From positions 1-10,236 of the forward strand of contig QMUN01000013.1 of NCBI GenBank assembly GCA_003660605.1: a DNA stretch of 10,236 bases, read 5' to 3'. Under the pieces are notes generated by a model, which did no database searches, was not told the DNA's origin, and worked only from the letters and a program-made list of their open reading frames with translations. Origin of the DNA: Thermococci archaeon (GTDB lineage: Archaea; Methanobacteriota_B; Thermococci; Methanofastidiosales; B48-G16). This document shows, piece after piece, positions 1-6,509 of this stretch. Each line of letters begins with the position of its first letter. The first letter of the stretch is position 1. The position numbers and the translations under genes are program-made.

Positions 1-14
1 ACCCTATATGAAAG

Positions 15-78
15 GCACAAATTTCTTTAAGTTATGTAAACATAGTAATTATATGAAGTTATCTAAAAATGAGGAGAT
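15..78 (+). promoter_or_regulatory. Candidate promoter and ribosome binding site of the methyltransferase operon
   Basis: A possible BRE-like stretch (15-21) and TATA-like CTTTAAG (25-31) would place transcription start near 50-56. A clear GAGGAGAT Shine-Dalgarno site at 71-78 then precedes the ATG at 82. A short palindrome, TATGT-AA-ACATA, lies at 33-44 between the TATA-like element and the expected start. The ribosome site is convincing; the TATA assignment is weak, and transcription could also come from beyond the left edge. Confidence 0.4.
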
Positions 79-81
79 AAA

Positions 82-846
82 ATGGCCAAAAGAGGATATG
101 AACTGCTGAAAGAAAAAGTTCCAGAGTTTAGGAGTACATGGAAGAGCATAACTATATTCATCATTTGGTTTCTGCTTTTTTTACTGTGTATTTCCTTCTT
201 CAGGCTGTTCGATTCGCTTGTGTGGTACGCCTCACTCATCAGTCAGCTCGTTATCGCAGCAGTATGCACAGTGATCTCTTACCTTCACATGAAAAATGCC
301 AAAAGATATCGAGAGAAGTACGGTGAACGCGCATACAGGTATTTCTTCTTTCATTTTATAATACCCATATTCGCTACGTGGTATGCCCTGTTAGTTCATC
401 CTCTTCTGGTGAAGGGACCGACATTACTCCCTTTTTGGGCCTCGCTGGTACTTGGTGTATTCTTCTTATTATTCAGACCCCTTACAGCTATACATATCAA
501 CAGATCAGGTTTCGACAATATTGGACATGGATTTGGGATATACACTGTGTATCCTGAAGAAGGACCGCCAGTCTTCTCAGAGATTTACTTTCATATCAGA
601 CATCCCATGTATCTCGGTTCTTTCTGCGCCGCTGTAGGATTCGCTTTCCTGAGAAACAATGTAATGGCTCTCTTAACTGCTCTCATTTTCTTGATTCCAA
701 TTCTTATTGAGGTTCGGTTCGAAGACAGTGAGATTATAGAAAGAGTTGGAGAAGAACACAAAGAATACATTAAAAACACTGGAGCATTGTTTCCGCATAA
801 AAATGTAGGAACGTTCCTCAAGCTTTTGTTTTTCTCAAAAAGGTAA
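82..846 (+). CDS. Isoprenylcysteine/phospholipid methyltransferase-family membrane protein
   Basis: A 254-residue integral membrane protein with about five or six hydrophobic segments (roughly residues 24-42, 47-67, 90-108, 116-133, 180-190 and 193-210). The C-terminal third carries the ICMT/PEMT family signature: RHPMYLG at 173-179, followed by a Glu-rich stretch (E210, E214, E217, E220) and an EEHKEYI...FP ending. In this family these regions bind S-adenosylmethionine at the membrane face. Known members methylate prenylcysteine, phosphatidylethanolamine or other membrane substrates, and the sequence does not identify the substrate here. The start is fixed by a GAGGAG ribosome site and by an in-frame stop just upstream. 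It is first in a tight run with the small gene 6 bases downstream and the PGK homologue, so a role in lipid or envelope chemistry is an inference. Confidence 0.75.
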   Translation: MAKRGYELLKEKVPEFRSTWKSITIFIIWFLLFLLCISFFRLFDSLVWYASLISQLVIAAVCTVISYLHMKNAKRYREKYGERAYRYFFFHFIIPIFATWYALLVHPLLVKGPTLLPFWASLVLGVFFLLFRPLTAIHINRSGFDNIGHGFGIYTVYPEEGPPVFSEIYFHIRHPMYLGSFCAAVGFAFLRNNVMALLTALIFLIPILIEVRFEDSEIIERVGEEHKEYIKNTGALFPHKNVGTFLKLLFFSKR

Positions 847-852
847 AAATGT

Positions 853-1050
853 TTGAGTAAATCTGGATTTCTATTAATAGTAAAGTTAAACGAAAAGAAG
901 ATGTCAAAGGGACTTTCAGCTAAAATAGTCTATAAAGGAGAGGAAGCAGTAGTTTCCATTGAATACATGCCAATTGAGTTATCTAATTTTCATGAGGGAA
1001 AAGACCTTTACATTATAGATTTTTATCTCGGCAAAAGATTTAAATATTGA
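853..1050 (+). CDS. Small unrecognised protein
   Basis: A 65-residue reading frame if it starts at TTG 853, or 49 residues (901-1050) from the internal ATG. An AGGT at 841-844, overlapping the upstream stop codon, could serve the TTG start; the ATG has no evident ribosome site. The protein is Lys/Glu-rich and alternates hydrophobic and charged residues in its second half (AKIVYKG, VVSIEYMP, LYIIDFYLG), suggesting a small beta-rich fold. No signal peptide, membrane helix or known motif is visible. Its place between two genes, 6 bases after one and 25 before the next, supports it being a translated member of the operon. No function can be assigned. Confidence 0.5.
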   Translation: MSKSGFLLIVKLNEKKMSKGLSAKIVYKGEEAVVSIEYMPIELSNFHEGKDLYIIDFYLGKRFKY

Positions 1051-1065
1051 CTACCCATATATTAT

Positions 1066-1073
1066 AGGTGATC
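1066..1073 (+). promoter_or_regulatory. Full-length Shine-Dalgarno site for the PGK homologue
   Basis: AGGTGATC is fully complementary to the typical archaeal 16S rRNA 3' end. It ends two bases before GTG 1076 and decides that start over the overlapping ATG at 1074, which reads straight into a stop. Confidence 0.8.
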
Positions 1074-1075
1074 AT

Positions 1076-2431
1076 GTGAGAATAATAGAGACCTCAGAAA
1101 GCATAGTTCTCGCTGACATTTCGGATATAAGCTATGATCTGGATACTGTTTATTTAAGGGCGGATATTAATGAGCCTCCAAGGCCGTCATTAAGAGTAGA
1201 GCAGACTGTAAGGACGATACTTGCTATAAGACAATTGCAGAAGAAAAAAACGAACATATTGTGCACATCCCATTCTTCCATTCCTAATGGATCTCTTAAG
1301 GAGAATTTCCAGATCTTGAAAGAGATGCTGGAGAGAGAGATAGATCCAATAAATCCAGAAGTAAAGAATATTATCTTCGTAAAATCTCTTGAGGAGATGA
1401 AGAGAGCCAATGAGAAATATAAAGAGTCATTGATATTTTTGGACAATGTGAGAAAAACAGTTCCTGAAGAGAGAAATCCACCTGCAAACTCTTCAAATAC
1501 AGAGTTTTGGAAATTAGTAAAAGATACCACAAAGATCAATGGTGCTCTTTCTTCGTGTCATAGGGATAATCTTTCATTGAGGGTATTCTCTGATGGGTGT
1601 TTCTGCAACTCTTATTTTGCCAGGGAATTGGAGGATATAACTAAAATTTACAACAGTGAAAATGGCAATATAAAGATATGGGGGATAGCTGGAGCGAAGA
1701 GAGATAAATTAAGGGCTATCCTACTCACAGAGGGCAAAGAGGATCTATTGGTAAATTTAGATGGAGGGCCGATCTTTGTGCTTCTTCTCTGGGCACTTAT
1801 AAACAAAGCCCCCTCTCTGGGAAGAACACTTCCACATACCATTGGAAAATTGAACAAAGAGCTTATAGAGAAATTTTTTGGAGATAAATGGGAATCTACA
1901 AAGGCAGAAGCTTTAAAAATAGCTGAAAAAATAGACAACGGCGTCATAGATATTATACTACCCATAGACGTTTTAATAGAAGATGAAGATGGTATAGAAA
2001 AGGTAGTTGACTTGAGAGACATAGACAAAGGGAGGTTTATATCCATAGGTCCAAATACAATTAAGATGATAGGGAATATATCCACAAAAAGAATATTTTT
2101 ACAAAATGGGTCTGTAGAACCTAGAACAACGTTAGAAACAAAATCCGAGTCGATAACATATCTTTTAATAAAATCTCTTTTGAAACGTGTAGACGAATTG
2201 TTTTTGAACGGTGGGGATACTGTTTCTGACGTGAGATCTTTAGAAAATGAATTGGAACTGGCAAAATACAGAAAAGATAAACTAAGGGAATTAGCTGTTG
2301 GAGGTTTTGTGGTACACTGGTGGAACTACTTGAACAAGGGGAGAGAGATACCTCCAGGAGTAGAGTTTGCATATATAGGGAGTTTAAGAAACCTGTACAT
2401 GGTGAGAAGAAGGCAGCAGGATTTTACTTAA
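1076..2431 (+). CDS. Divergent phosphoglycerate kinase homologue
   Basis: A 451-residue protein that follows the phosphoglycerate kinase fold from end to end but is strongly diverged. PGK landmarks in order: RADINEP (28-34, family R-D-N-P), R40, TSHSSIP (64-70, family SHxGRP), LDNVR (122-126, family LENVR), ING..SSCHR (154-163, family NDAF..AHR), GIAGAKRDK (203-211, family LGGAKxxDK), LDGGP (228-232), LPID (295-298), IGPNT (324-328), NG (344-345), NGGDT (378-382, family GGG[DH]T) and a GG...REIPPGVEF tail. PGK transfers phosphate between 1,3-bisphosphoglycerate and ADP. Most 3-phosphoglycerate ligands remain, but the Arg of SHxGRP is Ile69, the second His of AHRxH is Asn165, and the GPMGVFE loop is shortened to GSVEP. 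It may be an altered-specificity or weak kinase, or the organism's only PGK. The GTG start has a perfect ribosome site. It ends 10 bases from the convergent aspS stop. Confidence 0.72.
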   Translation: MRIIETSESIVLADISDISYDLDTVYLRADINEPPRPSLRVEQTVRTILAIRQLQKKKTNILCTSHSSIPNGSLKENFQILKEMLEREIDPINPEVKNIIFVKSLEEMKRANEKYKESLIFLDNVRKTVPEERNPPANSSNTEFWKLVKDTTKINGALSSCHRDNLSLRVFSDGCFCNSYFARELEDITKIYNSENGNIKIWGIAGAKRDKLRAILLTEGKEDLLVNLDGGPIFVLLLWALINKAPSLGRTLPHTIGKLNKELIEKFFGDKWESTKAEALKIAEKIDNGVIDIILPIDVLIEDEDGIEKVVDLRDIDKGRFISIGPNTIKMIGNISTKRIFLQNGSVEPRTTLETKSESITYLLIKSLLKRVDELFLNGGDTVSDVRSLENELELAKYRKDKLRELAVGGFVVHWWNYLNKGREIPPGVEFAYIGSLRNLYMVRRRQQDFT

Positions 2432-2441
2432 AATTTACTGA

Positions 2442-3689
2442 CTACGGCTTTATTCTGTTCCTGTCTCTTGGAAAAAGTATACACTCTCTTATATTATCTA
2501 TTTTAAGGATCTCCATGAGAAATCTTTCTATCCCCATCCCAAACCCCCCGTGAGGAGGCATCCCGTATCTGAAAACTTTTAGATAGTCCTTGAAATTCTC
2601 GGGATCCAACCCAAATTCCTGAATTCTTTTTACCAAAAGGCCATGATCATGTATTCTCTGCCCTCCGGATGTAATTTCGACACCATTACAGTCAAGATCG
2701 AATCCTCTGCAGTATTTTCCATCTGGCATTATATAGAATATCTTGTTCTCAGGGAATTTTTTTATGAAATAATAATCTATATTATTTTCTTTCATATATC
2801 TCCCAAGAATTTTTTCATCCTCCGTTCCGAGATCGTCTCCCCATTTTATGTTGGATCCTCTATCATGGAGTATCTTAACAGCTTCGTCATACATTATTCT
2901 TTTAAATGGAAGCTCAGGACACTCTATTTTCACCTCCATTTCATCTAACTCATTTTTACAGTTTTCAGATAATTTCTTAAGAGTATAGTGGATAAGATTC
3001 TCCAGAATCTTCATAATATCCTCTTCATCTTTTATAAATGCCATCTCCAAATCAATCGCAGTTGACTCGTTAAGATGTCTTCTTGTATTGTGTTCCTCAG
3101 CCCTGAAATACCATGTAATCTCAAATACTCTATCAAATCCTGCAGCCATCATCATTTCTTTATAGAGCTGGGGGCTCTGTGATAGATAAGCCCTTTTTTC
3201 AAAATACTGAACGGGAAAAAGTTCTGTTCCCCCTTCGGATGCCGTAGAGATAATTTTAGGTGTATGAATCTCTATGAAATCTTCCTTTAAAAGGAATTCC
3301 CTGGTATATTTTAACAATTCGCTTCTTATTTTAAAAATGTTAAAAATCTTTCTTTTTCTCAGATCCAGAAATCTGTTGTCCAGTCTTGTGTCCATCTCTG
3401 CAGATACTTTTTCTGCAGGATCAAGAGGTAAAGGCGTCTCAGATTTATTGAGTATTTTTATTTTCGATGGCAGGTACTCGAATTCAAAATCTTTTGCCCT
3501 GCTATCTCTTTTTTCACATTCTATTGCAATCACATCTTCTTTATTTAATGTGGATACCATATCAAAGATATCTTTAGAAACTTTTTTCTTTGGAAGGACT
3601 ATCTGGTGTAAACCTTCTCTATTTCTCAAAATCAGAAACTTTATCCCTCCTAAATCTCTGATTTCATGTATCCATCCTTTAAGTATCAT
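2442..3689 (-). CDS. aspS: Aspartyl-tRNA synthetase, archaeal type, probably non-discriminating
   Basis: Charges tRNA with aspartate in the cytoplasm. The 415-residue protein has an N-terminal OB-fold anticodon-binding domain (about 1-90) and a class II catalytic core: motif 1 around HTPKII (142-147), the EGGTELFP and SQSPQLYK substrate regions, motif 2 [11 protein letters not shown] (195-205), and motif 3 [10 protein letters not shown] (381-390) with the usual LFPRDRNR ending. Residue 8 is His in [11 protein letters not shown]. Discriminating archaeal enzymes such as that of Thermococcus kodakarensis have Trp there, while non-discriminating ones have His, so it probably also makes Asp-tRNA(Asn) for an amidotransferase. 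Two starts are possible. GTG 3698 overlaps the upstream stop and has no ribosome site. ATG 3689 has GAGTGAT just upstream and is preferred. Either way the protein lacks about 15-25 N-terminal residues common in relatives. Confidence 0.95.
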   Translation of the reverse strand: MILKGWIHEIRDLGGIKFLILRNREGLHQIVLPKKKVSKDIFDMVSTLNKEDVIAIECEKRDSRAKDFEFEYLPSKIKILNKSETPLPLDPAEKVSAEMDTRLDNRFLDLRKRKIFNIFKIRSELLKYTREFLLKEDFIEIHTPKIISTASEGGTELFPVQYFEKRAYLSQSPQLYKEMMMAAGFDRVFEITWYFRAEEHNTRRHLNESTAIDLEMAFIKDEEDIMKILENLIHYTLKKLSENCKNELDEMEVKIECPELPFKRIMYDEAVKILHDRGSNIKWGDDLGTEDEKILGRYMKENNIDYYFIKKFPENKIFYIMPDGKYCRGFDLDCNGVEITSGGQRIHDHGLLVKRIQEFGLDPENFKDYLKVFRYGMPPHGGFGMGIERFLMEILKIDNIRECILFPRDRNRIKP

Positions 3690-3694
3690 TTTAA

Positions 3695-4198
3695 TCACTC
3701 AAATACTATTTCGATATCTTTTTTTATTATCTTTCTTACTGCATTTTCAATTACCGATGCATCTATGGGCATCTTATCTTTTGATGCTTTATCTACTCTT
3801 ATCTTATTTATTGCATCCCCAGACACAGGGTAAACTATATTTACCCCAGTTATTCTAGCAGGATGAATTAACTCTCCTACAAGTTTTTTCAGATCATCTG
3901 TATCCTCCACGACTCTTATTCTTTTATTAAACTTTCTTCTCAGTACCCTGATAACTTTTCCTCCCCTGCCCACTGTGCTTCCGACATCCCCCTTACCCAC
4001 AATCATTATTATTAAACCATCAGATTCTACAGATTTTTTAAATGTTATATCTCCAAGTTTGTAGTCCCTGTCTATACTATAAAGTGTTCTGGCTAGTTCT
4101 ATGTCCAATTTTGTTATTTCTCTTCTTTTTAACTTCTCGTTACACACCTTACAGAGAGTGTTGGTTTTAAGGCATGTGTCACAAATAGGCATTTTCAT
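3695..4198 (-). CDS. Zinc-ribbon and KH-domain RNA-binding protein (archaeal NusA-like)
   Basis: A 167-residue protein of the archaeal family often annotated as NusA-like transcription factor. The N-terminus has a four-cysteine zinc knuckle (C6, C9, C16, C19). The middle carries a KH RNA-binding fold whose GxxG loop is GRGG at 77-80, within VGKGDVGSTVGRGGKVI. The rest is a basic alpha/beta region ending in IEIVFE. Members probably bind RNA, but the exact role (transcription elongation, ribosome or tRNA-linked) is not settled, and the NusA name rests on the KH domain only. The start at 4198 is supported by AGGTGG at 4205-4210. It is the first gene of a two-gene operon; its stop TGA overlaps the GTG that is an alternative aspS start. 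Pairing with aspS is a recurrent archaeal arrangement as I recall it. Confidence 0.85.
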   Translation of the reverse strand: MKMPICDTCLKTNTLCKVCNEKLKRREITKLDIELARTLYSIDRDYKLGDITFKKSVESDGLIIMIVGKGDVGSTVGRGGKVIRVLRRKFNKRIRVVEDTDDLKKLVGELIHPARITGVNIVYPVSGDAINKIRVDKASKDKMPIDASVIENAVRKIIKKDIEIVFE

Positions 4199-4237
4199 CT
4201 TTTGCCACCTGCAGTTTTATATTTTATTGAGATAAGC

Positions 4238-4257
4238 ATATAAAAATTTTTTCGATC
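4238..4257 (-). promoter_or_regulatory. Promoter of the KH protein-aspS operon
   Basis: On the minus strand CGAAAAAA (BRE-like) runs into TTTTTATATGC (TATA box, about 4240-4249). Start of transcription is expected near 4213-4218, a few bases before the AGGTGG ribosome site at 4210-4205. This gives a short leader that keeps the site. Confidence 0.65.
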
Positions 4258-4285
4258 CCCTTAAATTAACATTTACAGCATATCG

Positions 4286-4304
4286 ACCGAAAGGTTTTTA
4301 TATA
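4286..4304 (+). promoter_or_regulatory. Strong BRE/TATA promoter of the lipoprotein operon
   Basis: ACCGAAAGG (BRE-like, 4286-4294) is followed directly by TTTTTATATA (4295-4304), a near-ideal archaeal promoter. The expected transcription start is about 4322-4330, inside the palindrome at 4308-4337. It fires away from the KH-aspS promoter about 40 bases to the left. Confidence 0.75.
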
Positions 4305-4307
4305 GAT

Positions 4308-4337
4308 ACTTAGTTTTTATGTATATGAAAACTAAGT
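4308..4337. promoter_or_regulatory. Perfect 10+10 bp palindrome, probable operator
   Basis: ACTTAGTTTT (4308-4317) and AAAACTAAGT (4328-4337) are exact reverse complements separated by ten AT-rich bases. The element begins three bases after the TATA box and spans the expected transcription start, the classic site for a repressor in archaea. Centre-to-centre arm spacing is 20 bp, about two helical turns, which suits a dimeric winged-helix protein. The ArsR-type protein encoded third in this operon (5705-6364) is the obvious candidate, by autoregulation. As RNA it could instead form a hairpin at the 5' end of the leader. Confidence 0.65.
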
Positions 4338-4356
4338 GTTTAGGAAAGGTGATAGC

Positions 4357-5049
4357 ATGATAAAAAAATTTTGTATGGTAGGAATTATAGTAGGCTGTAT
4401 AATCCTCAGCGGATGCACAGTTAAAACCAAGAATGGAGAATTGTACATAAATACTGATGAAAGGGAAACAAAGACATATCATTTCGTGGAGAAAAATTTG
4501 CTGGACAGAGAAACATTTTTGGCAGATATAGAGATAGGAAATGTAGAGATGGGATTATCGAACAGGTATCTCTATGATGTTACTATTGTAGTGAGGTATA
4601 ATAAGGAAGAATCTCCCAAAGCTCCAAAAATAGAGGATCTGGGGGATACTATAATGTTTTCTGTGCCTGTCGGCGATATACATGGTACGATAGGAGATAC
4701 ATTCAAAAACTTGAATTTTGAAATGAATATAGGGAACGCAAAGCTTTTCTTAAATTCTGGAAGTTTTGAAAATTTAGATGTCGATATAAATATAGGAAAT
4801 GTGGAGGTATTTCTCCCTGAAGAAGGTGAAGGAACTGCGAATATAAAGGTGAACACGGGTGCTGCAAAAATTATTGTGAACAAAGATACAGGGTACATAC
4901 TCCATTATACCATAGGTATAGGCGCTGTTTCTATCGATTCAGAGAAGGATATGATAGGAGAAGGAACATACAGGATAAATCCAGAGAAGGATGTAAAATA
5001 CGAAATCTGGATAGATGTTGGAACAGGACATATAGAGGTGATAGAATGA
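4357..5049 (+). CDS. Putative lipoprotein with toastrack/beta-helix repeats
   Basis: A 230-residue protein with a lipoprotein signal: K3-K4, a hydrophobic stretch 5-16, and lipobox LSGC with C20 as the likely anchored residue. The mature part repeats a short beta-strand/turn/beta-strand unit: IEIGNVEMGL (58-67), MNIGNAKLFL (123-132), INIGNVEVFL (144-153), VNTGAAKIIV (165-174), IGIGAVSI (186-193) and VGTGHIEV (221-228). This resembles the toastrack domain of DUF4097/LiaF-type envelope proteins, an assignment made from pattern rather than a search. It would sit on the outer face of the membrane. ATG 4357 is chosen over GTG 4336 because AGGTGAT lies at 4347-4353 and the GTG falls inside the operator. 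It overlaps the next gene by ATGA. Confidence 0.75.
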   Translation: MIKKFCMVGIIVGCIILSGCTVKTKNGELYINTDERETKTYHFVEKNLLDRETFLADIEIGNVEMGLSNRYLYDVTIVVRYNKEESPKAPKIEDLGDTIMFSVPVGDIHGTIGDTFKNLNFEMNIGNAKLFLNSGSFENLDVDINIGNVEVFLPEEGEGTANIKVNTGAAKIIVNKDTGYILHYTIGIGAVSIDSEKDMIGEGTYRINPEKDVKYEIWIDVGTGHIEVIE

Positions 5050-5705
5050 AATTTGTGAATAGGGTAAAAAATGTGATTTTTTCGCCCAGGGCGGCGTTTC
5101 AGAATATACTTGCAGAAGGATTCTCTATGACGGAACCTGTGGGTATAGTTCTTGGAATAAACTTTCTTAACGCGCTTCTTTTTGGAATAGGAGCTATTCG
5201 AGGCATGAATTTGATAACTGACTTTGTTTCCAGAAGAGTGCATATATCCCCCAAGATTATAAACTTAGAAATTGACATTTCCGGAGTTACAGGAATTTTA
5301 TTAGCTATATTTTTGGGGGTGGCGGTATTCTATGCAATATATTCTCTTTTTCCATGGATTATAAACGCAGGTATAGGTCACATAATGGCAAAACATGTTT
5401 TCAATGGCATAGGTGATTTTGAGTCTCTTCTATGTACTTTTGGATACTCTCAGATCACATCAATCTCTCTTACGTTGGGGCTTTTGGTATTTATTATCTA
5501 TCCCGTAACAGGGCTTTTTGTACTTCTGGCAATGGGGATAGTTAGAGTCATCTGGTCTATTGTACTGAGAACTCTATCTGTAAGCGAGGTATATGGATTG
5601 GATCTTGGGAGATCGTTTATATCAGTAATAATGCCTTATCTCTTACTCTTGGTATTTGTCTTGATCTCCTCTGGATTCCCATTTTTCTTCTTTAAGTGGT
5701 GCTGA
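5046..5705 (+). CDS. Yip1-family multispanning membrane protein
   Basis: A 219-residue hydrophobic protein with about five membrane segments (roughly 31-51, 80-103, 135-150, 152-172 and 190-215). The N-terminal FSPRAAFQNI and the central GDFESLLCTFGYSQI followed by a hydrophobic hairpin are the pattern of Yip1/YIPF-type domains in prokaryotic proteins. Their molecular role is not well defined; many occur beside lipoproteins or regulators. The start is firm: GAGGTGAT (5035-5042) sits inside the last codons of the lipoprotein gene and the ATG overlaps its stop as ATGA, so the two are translationally coupled. The stop overlaps the next start (TGATG at 5703-5707). A partner or membrane anchor for the lipoprotein is a reasonable inference. 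Confidence 0.75.
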   Translation: MKFVNRVKNVIFSPRAAFQNILAEGFSMTEPVGIVLGINFLNALLFGIGAIRGMNLITDFVSRRVHISPKIINLEIDISGVTGILLAIFLGVAVFYAIYSLFPWIINAGIGHIMAKHVFNGIGDFESLLCTFGYSQITSISLTLGLLVFIIYPVTGLFVLLAMGIVRVIWSIVLRTLSVSEVYGLDLGRSFISVIMPYLLLLVFVLISSGFPFFFFKWC

Positions 5706-6364
5706 TGGTATCCATATCGAAGAGGGACACACTAAAAGCAATGGCAGTACTATATTCTCTGACAAACGAGACGAGGTTAAAGATAATTGAACTCCTCCTT
5801 CAGAGATATAGGATAGGGATGACACCTTCTGCAATAGCTAAGGTACTGAATCTTAGTTTGCCAACTGTAACAAAGCATTTGGAGATATTAGAAGAGGCAG
5901 GACTTGTGAACTACATATATACAAGAGGTGGCACTCCCTCCAAATTATATAAAATAACGGATCTTTATATTACAGTCCAGATAGACCTCTCAAAGTTTGT
6001 AAAAGCCTTCAACAGATCGGAGTTAGAAAGAATGGCTGCGAGTTATATACAGAAAAAGATAGAGACTAAATTACCCAGAAATATTACGATAGATGATATA
6101 AAAAATACTCTAAAGACAGATCAGGACACAGCGTATGTTGTTTACGAGTATGTTAATGAAAAGAAGATCGATCTCATAGTAAAACCGTTAGCATCGATGA
6201 TCCTAGATGTTTTGGAGAGAGAAAACAAAAAAAGTATAAACATAAGTGAACTGAAAGAGATAAATGCAGATGAATACTGGATAGATGTTGCGTGCAGACA
6301 CATTCAGAATAAGGGTATATACACGTACAGGGATAAAGAGCTTGTGAGGGTAGAAGTGGAATGA
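5705..6364 (+). CDS. ArsR-type winged-helix regulator with unrecognised C-terminal domain
   Basis: A 219-residue DNA-binding protein. Residues about 12-90 form an ArsR-type winged helix: LTNETRLKIIELL (19-31), IAKVLNLSLPTVTKHLEIL (44-62, with the recognition helix at about 51-62), EEAGLV, and a wing containing YTRGGTPSKLYKIT (72-85). There is no cysteine pair of a metal sensor; the only Cys is 197. The C-terminal half (about 105-219) is charged and helical, ends in a short beta-rich piece, and matches nothing I know, so it may bind a ligand or partner. ATG 5705 is preferred over GTG 5696 because it overlaps the upstream stop as TGATG. As the last gene of the envelope operon it probably binds the palindrome at 4308-4337. 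Confidence 0.82.
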   Translation: MVSISKRDTLKAMAVLYSLTNETRLKIIELLLQRYRIGMTPSAIAKVLNLSLPTVTKHLEILEEAGLVNYIYTRGGTPSKLYKITDLYITVQIDLSKFVKAFNRSELERMAASYIQKKIETKLPRNITIDDIKNTLKTDQDTAYVVYEYVNEKKIDLIVKPLASMILDVLERENKKSINISELKEINADEYWIDVACRHIQNKGIYTYRDKELVRVEVE

Positions 6365-6428
6365 ATCTTCTATAGGTTCAGTGAGAGTTAGATGGAAATC
6401 TGAATTAACTTTTGAGAAATCTGCAGTT

Positions 6429-6468
6429 GAGTATATATAAAAATGAATACAAAAACATTTATAAAGAC
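6429..6468 (+). promoter_or_regulatory. Candidate promoter(s) of the 524-residue membrane protein gene
   Basis: Two TATA-like elements lie in the 145-base gap after the ArsR gene: GTATATATAA (6431-6440) and ATTTATAAAG (6458-6467) preceded by an A-rich BRE-like run. The second would start transcription near 6485-6490, leaving a leader of about 20-25 bases with no clear ribosome site. The first would give a leader of about 50 bases that includes the mini reading frame at 6482. No convincing terminator for the upstream operon is visible in the gap. Confidence 0.45.
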
Positions 6469-6509
6469 GGACAGGTAACACATGAAAGCAGAAAAAAGAA
6501 GTCGATACT

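Noticed and set aside
2643..2948. Plus-strand open frame of 101 codons
   Set aside because: It lies opposite aspS, has no ribosome site or recognisable protein pattern, and the aspS frame is unambiguous.
3274..3858. Plus-strand open frame of 194 codons
   Set aside because: A long shadow frame across the antisense of aspS and the KH gene. Its Ser/Leu/Phe-rich composition is typical of the complement of AT-rich coding sequence.
5705..6364. Metal-sensing ArsR/SmtB repressor
   Set aside because: The winged helix fits ArsR, but there is no cysteine pair in the recognition helix or at the termini, so a metal sensor role is not supported.
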